Below are positions 47,777-58,717 of a stretch of DNA of 64,000 nt, in pieces; positions within the stretch are counted from its first letter, which is position 1, and the number at the start of each line of letters is the position of its first letter. Made by a program: the position numbers and the translations under genes. The DNA is from Anaeramoeba flamelloides (lineage: Eukaryota > Metamonada > Anaeramoebidae): positions 3,625,001 through 3,689,000 of the forward strand of contig JANTQA010000015.1 of the NCBI GenBank assembly GCA_027625915.1, in the 5' to 3' direction. The notes beneath the pieces are model-generated. The model was given only the letters and a program-made list of their open reading frames with translations. It made no database searches and was not told the origin of the DNA.

Positions 47777-48236
47777 CTGTTGAGAGAAAAATGTTGGACA
47801 CAGAAAAATGGTTGGACACCATTTTTAATTGGGAACATTAGTAAAATTGAAAATCAAATCCTATTGATAACTCGGTGAATTTTATATAAATCCGGGTTTA
47901 AATGTGTTACACATTTATTAATCTGTGGTTTGTGTAGAATACTCATTTGAATGGATGATAACTAAAGTAGATCATGCTATTTTAACATCTATACAAGTTT
48001 TAGTAAAGTTTACTATTAATTCTGAAAATGGTAATTTTTTAAACTTGCTTTAGATTAGAAGAGATAAGGTTTTGAAAAAAGTAGAATTGCATTAATTGTT
48101 ATTCTAATAAGTAGATTATTGTTATTTTCTTTAGTTATTTCACAAAAGATTGAAATTAAAAATCAATTTCAGTAATGTTCAAAATTAAAAATGCTGTCCA
48201 ACCATTTTTCTGTGTCCAACATTTTTCTCTCAACAG
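47777..48236. mobile_element. MITE-D (TTA target, perfect 42-bp TIRs)
   Basis: 460 bp. Left end CTGTTGAGAGAAAAATGTTG, right end CAACATTTTTCTCTCAACAG; the inverted repeats match perfectly for 42 bases and include GTTGGACA twice. TTA stands on both sides (47774-47776, 48237-48239), a target duplication typical of PIF/Harbinger elements. The interior has no coding frame. Identical ends suggest recent insertion. Single copy in the window. Confidence 0.8.
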
Positions 48237-48569
48237 TTAAATGAAAAATAGTTAAATTCAGCTTTCAGATCTTAACTTTAGTAAATAAAAATAAATAGTT
48301 TTGAAAACACTGTGTTTGGTATTGAAATAAAATAGAAATATAGAAAAAAAAATTTATGATAAATATTGAGTGTAAGAAGTTTTGATTGATTGCCTAGGTT
48401 TTTTTGAGTTTATCTGTTTTTTTATTCTATTTATCACAAGTTTGTAATTTTTAACAGAAAGTATTATAAATTTTACAGAATTCAAAAGTATCAATTAAAT
48501 TTTTTGGATTTTACCATATTCTTTGAAATTATATAAATTCTAATTATTACTGAAATAAAGTAAAACACA

Positions 48570-48860
48570 GTTTTTAAGGGCTAGGTTAACAATCTACAAA
48601 ATTATCTCAATACTTCTTTATCCAATTCCAGTAAACATGTGAAAGATTTTTCATAAAGATATTCTCCAATTTGGTTCAAATAATCATTTTTCATAATTTT
48701 TTTATTAAAAATGAACAAAAAAAATAGATATGTAAATTTGAACATCCTTTTAATGAAACAAACCAATGAAAAATAAAAATAACCAGGACTTTCAACCTGA
48801 AAAATGAAGATCGGTTCAACCATCTTAATAAACAACTCTAACTTAAAAAAAAAGATCATG
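48570..48860 (-). repeat. Duplicated segment with short ORF, copy B
   Basis: Partner of 42690-42990. On the minus strand it reads MKNDYLNQIGEYLYEKSFTC, then LLELDKEVLR and stops. The region upstream of the ATG is also conserved between the copies (AAGTTAGAGTT..AAGATGGT), so promoter-like sequence was duplicated too. About 30-38 residues, family unknown. Confidence 0.4.
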
Positions 48861-49431
48861 TGTCTATATGAGTTTGTTACATTGATTTACTTGGATTGTT
48901 TATTGTCTCCACAAAAAGTTAAATTCCTTCTAGAAGAATTGTTGATTTTCCCTATGTTTTTTCTTTTTTTGTTTTGCCCTATTATTTTATTTAAGTTGCC
49001 TCAACACTTTTGAATACAGTATGTACTCTATTTGATTTTTAACTAGTCAGTATTGCTTATTACTTTAAACACTTGGTTAATTTTTATGTATGATTTTTTT
49101 TTTTTGTTTATTTCATTTATCTAAAAAACATAAAGTGTTTGTTTCAATTCAAATTGGATTGGGGTGGCAGTAGGAGAGATTTTTTAGTCTTTTTTCATAT
49201 GGCTATCTAGTAAAAATTAAATTTGTAAAAATTTGTATCGTTTTTTTTTTACAAAATAATATTCTAAAACTCAAAAGAAAATAAATGATCTTTTTTAAAA
49301 CAAAATAGAGGATTTTGGGGAATTTGAACCAATAAAGAAAATTTCTAAAGTGCTGTTAACAACTTTATATTTGTTTTAAAATAAAAAAGAACATGTACCT
49401 TAAAATTTTCACTTTTCTCTTTTTTGGCTTT

Positions 49432-49590
49432 TTAGGGGACTAATTTATATTAAACTTTCTTACCTAAATTTAATGGAGATTGAGAAATTTCTTTTTACAA
49501 TTACTTAGGTTTGAAACCCCCTATTTATTTTCAATTCTAAGCTTATTCCTAGATAAGGAATCCTGATTTTGAAATTGGTTAAAAAAATTG
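49432..49590. mobile_element. MITE-B copy, right end lost
   Basis: Left end GGGGACTAATTTATATTAAA and the shared core ACCTAAATTTAATGGAGATT, then CTAGATAAGGAATCCT. The right terminus is not recognisable. Confidence 0.55.
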
Positions 49591-50695
49591 AATATATTTC
49601 CTTACATGAAAAAGTAAAACCCTTTCAAATTAATTCACAGAACAAAAAATTATCTTTGTGTATTCTCAACAATTTCAAAAGTTTTTTTCATTTTGGCCTT
49701 CTAAGTTGAAAAGGACCAACTCCCTTAAATAGACTACAAAAAAATAAAAATTACTTCTAAACGATGTCTCGAAGTTTTTCATTTTCCAATTGAAAAGAAA
49801 TTTTTTCAAAAAGTTAGTTTTTCCCAACTTTCCTTTTTAATTTTTTGATATCACAGAAACAAGAAAGTTAAAAAATTATTTAATAAAATCCTTTTTCCTG
49901 TAATGTATTTGACAGTTTAATTGCTAATGATATTTTTCAACTATAAGGCACTTTCATAAATATACAATAAATCAAATTTTCAATTGTAAATCGAATATTT
50001 AAGATTTTAACCTAAAAATCTTTATTTTGTGTCTTCTTCAGTTAATAGGAGTTTGCTATACAAAATACAAAGGGTATATTATGATCAATCAAATCGGAAA
50101 TATAATTTAGATATTCTAGATTAAGCAAATTTTAGAAGTTTTGTTTTAGATATCTCAAAATTAGTTGATTTTTTCAAGATATTTTTAAAATTTCTCAATC
50201 AAAGATAAACCGCTTACTGAAAAGGATGGTATTAAAATCATGTTATAGTCTTGAAATGCTCATTTTGCCTTAATCGTTTATTTTTTATTTAATGGTCCTT
50301 ACTTTTCATTTTCATTCCTATTAAGGTACTAAATTTAAAAGAAATTTTTGAATTTTTTTCAGGTTTTACTTTATTTCCTAAATTTCAACTGAAAAATCTA
50401 AACAATAATAATTTTTCCAATTCAATACAATAAATAATTCTTTAATATTTAAACTAATTAGTTTTACATTTGAAAGATATTTATTAAATTTAAAATACTT
50501 TTGAAAGATATTAAAATGACCCCCAACTGTGGAAATACAAAGTTCTCAAATTTTTTATTATTAAAATTACAAAAAATTCTCAACTATAAAATTGGATTTT
50601 TTAAATTTTTTTGTAAAATTGGCCATTTTCCAGTCAAGGGGGTATAGTTGCAGTGGTTGAATTTTCTATATTTTAAAGTTTTTGAATGTTTATTA

Positions 50696-51086
50696 CAGTC
50701 AGTTCCAATTTTAAGGCACAAACCGCTATCGAATTTAAGGTACAAAAAAATCTCAAATTAAGGTACAAAATTGAGATTCTAGTACAGTCAGTTTCACTTT
50801 TAAGGCACAAACTTTCAACGAAATTTAAGGCACAAAAAATTCTCAAATTAAGGCACAAAATTTGGAATATTTTTTTTTACAATTTATTTTTACTAGAATT
50901 TGAATTTTGTGCTTTAATTTGAGATTTTTATTGTGCCTTAAATTTCGTTGAAAGTTTGTTCCTTAAAAGTGAAACTGACTGTAAAAAAATTGTAAAAAAA
51001 GAATTTAAAAATTTTGTGCTTTAATTTGAGAATTTTTGTGCCTTAAATTTCGTTCAAAGTTTGTGCCTTAAAAGTGAAACTGACTG
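50696..51086. mobile_element. MITE-A copy containing another MITE-A
   Basis: Outer ends CAGTCAGTTCCAATTTTAAG and AAAAGTGAAACTGACTG, TA flanks. A second complete MITE-A (50785-50981) sits at its central TA (ATTCTAGTA|). Without the insert the outer copy is about 192 bp. Confidence 0.85.
50785..50981. mobile_element. MITE-A copy nested in MITE-A
   Basis: 197 bp, ends CAGTCAGTTTCACTTTTAAG and AAAAGTGAAACTGACTG, TA on both sides. Closer to the consensus than the outer copy, as expected for the younger insert. Confidence 0.88.
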
Positions 51087-51368
51087 TAGTAGAAAAAAAT
51101 TATTTTTAAATTCCAATATTTTGATCTTTTTTTCACTTTTGTTTTTTTTTTTTTGATTTTTCTGATTTTTTTAGGAACATACTTCATTTGGGATTTTTTT
51201 TATTTACAAGATCGGTAGTCACCTCGGCAAAAACATGTTATATTATTGTTAAAGAAATTGTTATAATGATTGAAGAGAAATGATATTGTTTTAGATTGGA
51301 ATTTTCGTTGAATCTTCAATTAAAAATCAAATCCAAACTTCTTGATTTTCATTCTAAATAGTACATTA

Positions 51369-51563
51369 CAGTCAGTTTCACTTTTAAGGTACAAACTTTC
51401 AACGAAATTTAAGGCACAAAAAATATCAAATTAAGGCACAAAATTTGAAATATTTTTTTTTACAATTTGTTTTACTAGAATATGTATTTTGTGCTTTAAT
51501 TTGAGATTTTTTTTGTGTCTTAAATTTCGTTGAAAGTTTGTGCCTTAAAAGTGAAACTGACTG
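51369..51563. mobile_element. MITE-A copy
   Basis: 195 bp, both ends intact, TA flanks. Confidence 0.88.
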
Positions 51564-51981
51564 TAAGAATTTTAGTTTTTCAATTTTTAAGAAAATGTAT
51601 TGTTGATTAGATTCACTAAAGGCAGAATATCAATTTTCCTTTGCTGTTTATAGTTACATTTATTTCATATTTCTTCTTCATAGGTCATTTATAAATTATA
51701 ATTAATATAAAAAAATTGTACCACATTGACTGAAATTAGGTTTATTTTGAAAAACAAATTTTGACCAAAGATCACATATTAACTAATAGTGTTTCTCTAA
51801 ATTGATTTTTTCAAAAAGTGAAAAATAAGTAAAATATTAAATTTTTTAAAAAATTTTTAATTTTTTTTGTGATGTTTCAAAATAAAAATGTGTTTTTTGT
51901 AAAGTTGTAACAAACCTTAAAAAAAAGGAAGTGATAATAAATGATAAATTAATATGATGTTGGTTTCTTGAATTTCTGTTA

Positions 51982-52175
51982 CAGTCAGTTTCACATTAAA
52001 GGCACAAACTTTCAACGAAATTTAAGACACAAAAAAATCTCAAATTAAAGAATATTTTTCGAATTTTAATTTTCACAAATTATTTTACTAGAATTTGAAA
52101 TCTGTGCCTTAATTTGAGATTTTTTTGTGCCTTAAATTTCATTGAAAATTTGTGCCTTAAAAACGAAACTGACTG
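51982..52175. mobile_element. MITE-A copy
   Basis: 194 bp, TA flanks. Several changes in the arms (CACATTAAAGG, AAAAACGAAACTGACTG). Only about 46 bp from the next copy. Confidence 0.85.
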
Positions 52176-52221
52176 TATTAAAGTGACTTGTAAACTCAAA
52201 AAAAATCTTCAAGTGGATTTA

Positions 52222-52420
52222 CAGTCAGTTTCACTTTTAAGGTACAAACTTTCAACGAAATTTAAGGAACAAAAAAATCTCAAATTAAGGCACAAAATTT
52301 GGAATTTTTTTTTTTACAATTTTTATTTTACTAGAATTTGAATTGTGTGCTTTAATTTGAGATTTTTTTTTGTGCCTTAAATTTCGTTGTAAGTTTGTGT
52401 CTTAAAAGTGAAACTGACTG
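52222..52420. mobile_element. MITE-A copy
   Basis: 199 bp, ends intact, TA flanks. Confidence 0.88.
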
Positions 52421-52934
52421 TAATAGCAAATTCAAAAAAATTCCTGCATCTTGTTATTGAAAAATGATGTAATAATCTGATTACTAAAAAAACAAATTTA
52501 TTTCTAATATTACTTTCAGAAAATGAATTGTTATTTTTGAATATTTGTTCTCATATATTTATTTTTGAAAAGGTCAAAATCCAAAATATTTCTGAAATTA
52601 TTTTAAAAGTGATTATTTTCTTTAAAAGAAGATTAGAATCTAAATGTTTGGTGAAGAAAAGTGAACCCAAATGTGCTTTAAAAAATAAAACCATTAAGTT
52701 AAAATATCACTCGGTTTAAAAAATATAATTTATTTCACATCAATTTCAATAATTTTTTTACGTTTTTAAAAATATAATTTATTTATTCAAAGTAGAATTG
52801 AATCAAATATTTATTTTACAGAAAAAAAAATCAGATAAATAAAAAATAAATAAAAAATTGGCCCAGAACACTTTTTTAAAAGCTGGAAGTTATGAATTTT
52901 AAACTTTGAAGATAATTTTCCATTTGATTATTTA

Positions 52935-53132
52935 CAGTCAGTTTCACTTTTAAGGCACAAACTTTCAACGAAATTTAAGGCATAATAAAAATCTCAAATT
53001 AAGGCACAAAATTTGTAATTTTATTTTTTACAATTTATTTTTACTAGAATTTTGATTTTGTACCTTAATTTGAGATTTTTATTGTGCCTTAAATTTCGTT
53101 GAAAGTTTGTGCCTTAAAAGTGAAACTGACTG
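52935..53132. mobile_element. MITE-A copy
   Basis: 198 bp, ends intact, TA flanks. A run of about 34 T follows at 53159-53194. Confidence 0.88.
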
Positions 53133-53156
53133 TAATAATAATAATTAATGACCCAA

Positions 53157-53196
<40 letters not shown>

Positions 53197-53199
53197 TAA

Positions 53200-53900
53200 A
53201 TTATAAACAATCCAAATATTAAATGTATCAATAGAATTTACAATTATTTTGAAATTGTTTAAAGATTTTCAAACAAATAAAACAAATTCAAATTAATAAT
53301 TCAAAATGACAAAAATAATTGATATTATCTAATAACCTTATTTAAATAATTTTAGTTCCTTGATTATCTCATGAGTGTTTCAAAAAAGAATATTGTGTAA
53401 TCTTTTATTATCTTTTATCACATTTAACAAATATTTGTGAATAAAATAAATGATCAATTTTTTTAGATCTACAATAATTCAATATTGGATTTATTAATAT
53501 TGTATTTGTAAAATAAGATTAAAAGTTGTAATGTTATTTGTTCATAATAAACTCTCATAAATTACTAAAAGTGAGATTTCTGCAAAATAAAATTTACAGT
53601 CAGTTTCACTTTTAAGACACAAACTTTCAACGAAATTTAAGGCACAAAAAAATCTCAAATTAAAGCACAAATTTTGGAATTTTTTTTTTACAATTTAATT
53701 TTACTAGAATTTGAATTTTGTGCTTAGATTTGAGATTTTTATTGTGCCTTAAATTTCGTTGAAAGTTTGTGCCTTAAAAGTGAAACTGGCTGTATTTAAA
53801 GATTTATCTTTTTCTAAATTGATCTAAAAATCCAAACAAAAACAAAGATTAGATCTTTTGACTGACATTTAATTAGGTGAAAATTTCCTTCTTTTAAGGA
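53200..53900 (+). repeat. Dispersed repeat D, copy 3, split by MITE-A
   Basis: Same block order as 11040-11560: AAATGATCAATTTTTTTAG, then AATTACTAAAAGTGAGATTTC, then (after the MITE-A at 53597-53792) AGATCTTTTGACTGA. The MITE-A inserted after the repeat was already in place. Confidence 0.5.
53597..53792. mobile_element. MITE-A copy inside repeat D
   Basis: 196 bp, TA flanks. Right end GAAACTGGCTG has one change. Confidence 0.85.
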
Positions 53901-54419
53901 ATGTGTTTCCACCCATGAGATTATTGAGTTAGTTTGCTATTTCACTTTCACTTCTCAAAAGAATTTTCATTTTGAAGAAATAGGACAATTTTTTTTTTTT
54001 GTCATCTTTACCTTTTACCATGCATCCTTTTTTTCAATATTTTTTAATAAAAGGGAAATTAAAAATAACAAAAAAACAATTCTAAAAAAAAAATGTCTTT
54101 TGGGGATTTTCAAATCTAAGTTCAAATTTAGGATAATTTCAAACTTGTATAAGAAATTTTAAAAAATATGTATAACAGTCAGTGGAATTATCATTATTTC
54201 AGAAAGTTGAATTGAAAATTCTAAAATATTAAAAATGAATATTGAAATGATCTTTCAAGGTAAAAATTGGTAAAATGGTTCAAATGGTGAAAATTTCGTA
54301 TTGTTTCTAAAAGAATTCTCCTTTGTGTAAATATTGTTTCAATTACAAAACTAGTCCAAGATTTTTATTATAAATTATTTAACTATTTTAACCTGGAAAA
54401 AGTATACCTGAAAATGATA

Positions 54420-54618
54420 CAGTCAGTTTCACTTTTAAGGTACAAACTTTCAATGAAAATTAAGGCACAAAAAAAATATCAAATTAAGGCACAAAATTTT
54501 GGATTCTAGTAAAATAATTTGTAAAAATTAAAAATTCCAAATTTTGTGCCTTAATTTGAAATTTTTTTTGTGCCTTAATTTTCATTGAAAGTTTGTGCCT
54601 TAAAAGTGAAACTGACTG
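54420..54618. mobile_element. MITE-A copy (inverted core)
   Basis: 199 bp, ends intact, TA flanks. The core reads ATTCTAGTAAAATAATTTG, the opposite orientation to most copies. Confidence 0.88.
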
Positions 54619-54767
54619 TAATTCATTTCTTTAAAGTTGATAAATGACGTTATATACTGTGGCTAATTATATCCTTGGTAAAATCATTACTCTGTTACCA
54701 TTGGTGAATAAAATAAACAGGGGCTAATGTACCCTTCAACAGTAATTCCAAAAATAAATGGGTCATA

Positions 54768-54965
54768 CAGTCAGTTTCATTTTTAAGACACAAACTTTCA
54801 ACGAAATTTAAGGCACAAAAAAATATCAAATTAAGGCACAAAATTTGGAATTTTTTTTTTTTACAATTTATTTTTACTAGAATTTGAATTTTGTGCCTTA
54901 ATTTGAGATTTTTTTTGTGCCTTAAATTTCGTTGAAAGTTTGTGTCTTAAAAGTGAAACTGACTG
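54768..54965. mobile_element. MITE-A copy
   Basis: 198 bp, TA flanks, ends CAGTCAGTTTCATTTTTAAG and AAAAGTGAAACTGACTG. Confidence 0.88.
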
Positions 54966-55330
54966 TAGATTAAAATCTTTTATTTTACTCAATTCTTTTA
55001 AATTTTGGAAAAGTATCGTTAGATTTTCTAGCGTATTCTATTTATTTGGAAGATCTAAAAAAAAACCTAGAACACTTCACAAATTAAATAGAAAACATCA
55101 AAAAACTCTAGAAAGCTTAAAAAATAAAATGACGGTTTTCGTGTAAAGATGGCGGGGTTCAAAAATGTCATAATGGAGTGAAAACATCATAAATAATAGA
55201 ATTAGTTTCTTCATATGTGTTCAAGATATAGAGACAAAATTATCTCTTTCAAAACTCTTTTTTTTTTTTTTCAATTTTTTTTTCAACTATTATTTTTAGG
55301 TCAATTATTTCCAAACAAGAGAAAAATATA

Positions 55331-55524
55331 CAGTCAGTTACACTTTTAAGGCACAAACTTTCAACGAAATTTAAGGCACACTAAAAATCTCAAATTAAAG
55401 TACAAAATTCAACATCTAGCAAAAATAAATTGTAAAAAAAATTCCAAATTTTGTGCCTTAATTTGAGATTTTTTTGTGCCTTAAATTTCCTTGAAAGTTT
55501 GTGCCTAAAAAGTGAAACTGACTG
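55331..55524. mobile_element. MITE-A copy (inverted core)
   Basis: 194 bp, TA flanks, ends CAGTCAGTTACACTTTTAAG and AAAAGTGAAACTGACTG. Confidence 0.88.
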
Positions 55525-55704
55525 TATTATGTTATTGTTGCAGTTGTGGTAAATACCAAAAAAAAAGAGGTTTAAGAAATCGAGCTGATGAAATAAATAT
55601 CCAACTACATAATAAATATTCCAATTCTAAAAAAAATTGTAACAAATGCAATTTACGAAATATAAAAAAAGTAAGAGAACACAATAATACGTTTTTTATA
55701 TTTA
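55525..55704 (+). other. Cys-bearing open fragment between two MITE-A copies
   Basis: Open stretch between two MITEs, preceded by a possible acceptor (TTATTGTTGCAG). It reads CGKYQKKRGLRNRADEINIQ, then NKYSNSKKNCNKCNLRNIKK, with C-x-C and C-x-x-C pairs that could bind zinc. It may be part of the neighbouring transposon or of a broken host gene. Not recognised. Confidence 0.3.
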
Positions 55705-55901
55705 CAGTCAGTTTCACTTTTAAGGCACAAACTTTCAACGAAATTTAAGGCACAATAAAAATCTCAAATTAAGGCACAAAATTTTTAATTTTTTTTTTAC
55801 AATTTATTTTTACTAGAATTTGAATTTTGTGCTTTAATTTGAGATATTTATTGTGCCTTAAATTTCGTAGAAAGTTTGTGCCTTAAAAGTGAAACTGACT
55901 G
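55705..55901. mobile_element. MITE-A copy
   Basis: 197 bp, ends intact, TA flanks. It separates the Cys-bearing fragment from the start of the pogo-type transposase. Confidence 0.88.
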
Positions 55902-56357
55902 TATCTAGAAAGTTAAATAAATTCAATTAAACTCGTTTCTAATTAAAATTTTTGGTTCTATCCACGACATCAAAAATTATTATTAGAGTGTTGGAAAAAT
56001 ACCGGGCAAGAAAATAATCCCGGACAAGATTTTTTGAAGTTGAGTATTTGAGAAATATTTTTTTGTCTTTTATTAATTAATAATGAACCAAAGCTTAAAA
56101 CACTATCTTTGTTTTTCCAAAATCCGATCTTTAAATTCAAATCTTGAAAAGGCTGTTCAGATTTATATTTTATCACAAGAAGAAAAAATGGGATTGATTT
56201 ATCGATTTTTATCGGATTATTTTCAAGTCCCCAAAAGCACACTGCATGATTCTGTTAAGTCTTATCGGCGTTTCCAAAGAGCTGGTTGTCTGGGAGACCA
56301 TTGTTTTTGTCAAAAAATGAAGAGATTTTACTATGTAGATTTGTCAGACATAAAGTA

Positions 56358-56554
56358 CAGTCAGTTTCACTTTTAAGGCACAAACTTTCAACGAAATTTA
56401 AGGCACAATAAAAATCTCAAATTAAAGCACAAAATTCAGATTCTAGTAAAAATAAATTGTAAAAAAAAAAATTCTAAATTTTGTGCCTTAATTTGAGATT
56501 TTTTTGTGCCTTAAATTTCGTTGAAAGTTTGTGCCTTAAAAGTGAAACTGACTG
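56358..56554. mobile_element. MITE-A copy inside the transposase (inverted core)
   Basis: 197 bp, TA flanks, ends intact. It interrupts the CENP-B-type helix-turn-helix at ...HKV|NIGEC. Confidence 0.9.
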
Positions 56555-56683
56555 TAAATATTGGTGAATGTCTGACAAAGGAAGAGACTCTTGAACATGC
56601 TAATGATCTAATCCATAAGTGGATTCAAGCCAACGAAAACCCACAAAGAAAAAGACAACTAATATCTTCAAAAATGTGGGTTA

Positions 56684-56879
56684 CAGTCAGTTTCACTTTT
56701 AAGGTACAAACTTTCAACGAAATTTAAGGCACAAAAAAATCTCAAATTAAGGCACAAAATTTGGAATTTTTTTTTTACAATTTATATTTACTAGAATTTG
56801 AATTTTGTGCCTTAATTTGAGATTTTTTTTGTGCCTTAAATTTCGTTGAAAGTTTGTGTCTTAAAAGTGAAACTGACTG
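56684..56879. mobile_element. MITE-A copy inside the transposase
   Basis: 196 bp, TA flanks, ends intact. The coding frame continues across it as KMWV|NGFALRNEF if the element and one TA are removed. Confidence 0.9.
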
Positions 56880-57245
56880 TAATGGTTTTGCATTACGTAA
56901 TGAGTTTGTAATTAAAAAAGTTACAAATTTGGAACAATCTCGTGCGTATGTTACACTCAAAGAATTGAAAAGCTTCTGGGATAAACTGGAAGATTTATTC
57001 CAGAAAATTCTTATTTGCCTGAATTTATTTTTAATTGTGACGAAACTGTAGTTGGTTCTTATAAGAAGAGAAATACCTTTGTTGGGTTAACACCAAAAGA
57101 TAAGAACAAAGCCCATAGAATCTTTAAAAAAATAAATATACACACTACACTCCTCGTCACAATTTCTGCATCAGGTTCACATCTTCCCAGCTTATTAATC
57201 ACGCCAAGAAAAACTCTAGTTAAAAGTTATTTATGCACGGAGATA

Positions 57246-57443
57246 CAGTCAGTTTCGTTTTTAAGGCACAAACTTTCAACGAAATCTAAGGCACAAAAAA
57301 AATCTCAAATTAAGGCACATGATTTCAAATTCTAGTAAAATAATTTGAAAAAATCAAATTCCAAAAAATTGTGCTTTAATTTGAGATTTTTTTTGTGCCT
57401 TAAATTTCGTTGAAAGTTTGTGCCTTAAAAGTGAAACTGACTG
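57246..57443. mobile_element. MITE-A copy inside the transposase (inverted core)
   Basis: 198 bp, TA flanks. Left end CAGTCAGTTTCGTTTTTAAG. The frame continues across it as LCTEI|TNDLCFTHGP. Confidence 0.9.
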
Positions 57444-57570
57444 TAACAAATGACCTCTGTTTTACACATGGACCCAAAGGTTGGATTACAAAGGAAATTT
57501 TTCACGATTGGGTTCGTGATATTTTCATTCCTTTAATTAACGAACGCTGCAATGGAAAACAACCAAAAAC

Positions 57571-57734
57571 ACAAAAAAAAAAAAAAAAAACAAAAAAAAA
57601 ACCATGTTTTTTAGTGCTAAAAGAACAGAGTAAAAAATTGGTTTTAGTTCTTTTCAAAAAAAAAAAAACAAAAAAAAAAGCGAAAATCCCCCCTCATATT
57701 CAATAACTCAACCAATTAAAAAAAAACCTTTTCA

Positions 57735-57810
<76 letters not shown>

Positions 57811-57900
57811 AAAAAAACCAAAAAAACCAAACAACACAAAACAAAAGAAAAAAAAAGAAAAACAACACAAGTCGAAATATAAAATGTTGATCTGAAATTT
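57571..57900. repeat. A-rich tract with an A run of about 70
   Basis: Directly follows the truncated transposase. It includes an uninterrupted A run at about 57736-57805 and CAAAA/ACCAAA low complexity on both sides. It may be a true tract, a repeat expansion, or a collapsed assembly join. A minus-strand frame through it is Phe-rich low complexity and not called. Confidence 0.8.
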
Positions 57901-58355
57901 TTTTTTTGTCTGATCTGATTTAATTTTTTCTAAAATTTCGATTTTTGTCGTTCCCAGCTCTTTAGGAGCTCTATTTAAGGAGATATTGCCCAATATCGAT
58001 TTTCACTAATGAAAATTTTAATTGGTGCTTATTAGTGAAAATTTTTACTTATGAAAATTGATTATATTTGATCTTCAAAATTATACTCAATTTTTGGCAA
58101 TTAACTTAATTACCATTATTAATTCCGAGGAAAAAAAGTTATTTTTTTTAAAAATTTTTAAGTAGAGTTTATATTAACTTATCTACAAGTAATCATACTT
58201 TTAATATGTAAAGTTATTGACTATAGTAACATTAGGATATTTTTTCACTATTTAGGCCAATAACTTCAAAATGAAAAGAGCTATAATAAAATCAAAAAAA
58301 AGATACATCATGATATCATTCATTAATGTTGCCCTATCAACATTAGCCAATTTCA

Positions 58356-58389
<34 letters not shown>

Positions 58390-58683
58390 TTTTTTAATAG
58401 TAGACTCTAGTAAAAATAAAAAACACTTAAACTTCTGCTCTTCTTATAGAAAAAAATATTACCCGTGTAGATGAGATTTACAAATTATGAACGATTGAAG
58501 ACTTGTTCTTTCAAAAATTTTTTTTTTTAAAAAAAATTGCTAGTAAAACCATATTTTTTTTTTTAATTTTTTTTTATTTTTTGAAAAAAAAAAACAAATT
58601 GGAAAAAAAATAACTTTTGTAAAAAAATTATTGATAGTTTTCTATCCATCTAGTCCGATACTTGAATAATATTTAATAAAAGG

Positions 58684-58717
<34 letters not shown>

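Larger units (their letters stand above)
56083..57600 (+). pseudogene. Pogo/CENP-B-type transposase, broken by MITE-A insertions
   Basis: A DNA-transposon transposase. From the ATG at 56083 there is a Psq-type helix-turn-helix (YRFLSDYFQVPKSTLHDSVK). Next comes a CENP-B/Tc5-type helix-turn-helix in a second frame (RPLFLSKNEE, ILLCRFVRHKVNIGECLTKE, ETLEHANDLIHKWI). The DDE_1 core start follows: FIFNCDETVVGS with the first catalytic Asp, TLLVTISASGSHLP, then GPKGWITKEIFHDWVRDIFI. The second and third catalytic Asp are absent: after GKQPKTQ the sequence runs into A-rich DNA. Three MITE-A copies (56358, 56684, 57246) interrupt it; taking each out with one TA keeps the frame. Two single-base frame changes lie at about 56270-56300 and 57000-57015. 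It is clearly non-functional. Confidence 0.75.

Noticed and set aside
50673-50922. Repeated peptides such as MKVCALKVKLTV, FKAQTFNEI and SLLRHKLSTKFKAQK in many short frames from 44 to 57 kb
   Set aside because: All are translations of the MITE-A inverted ends, not a protein family.
57700-57993. Minus-strand Phe-rich frame
   Set aside because: Mostly the A run read backwards. Only the first 25 codons look non-trivial, and they have no support as a gene.
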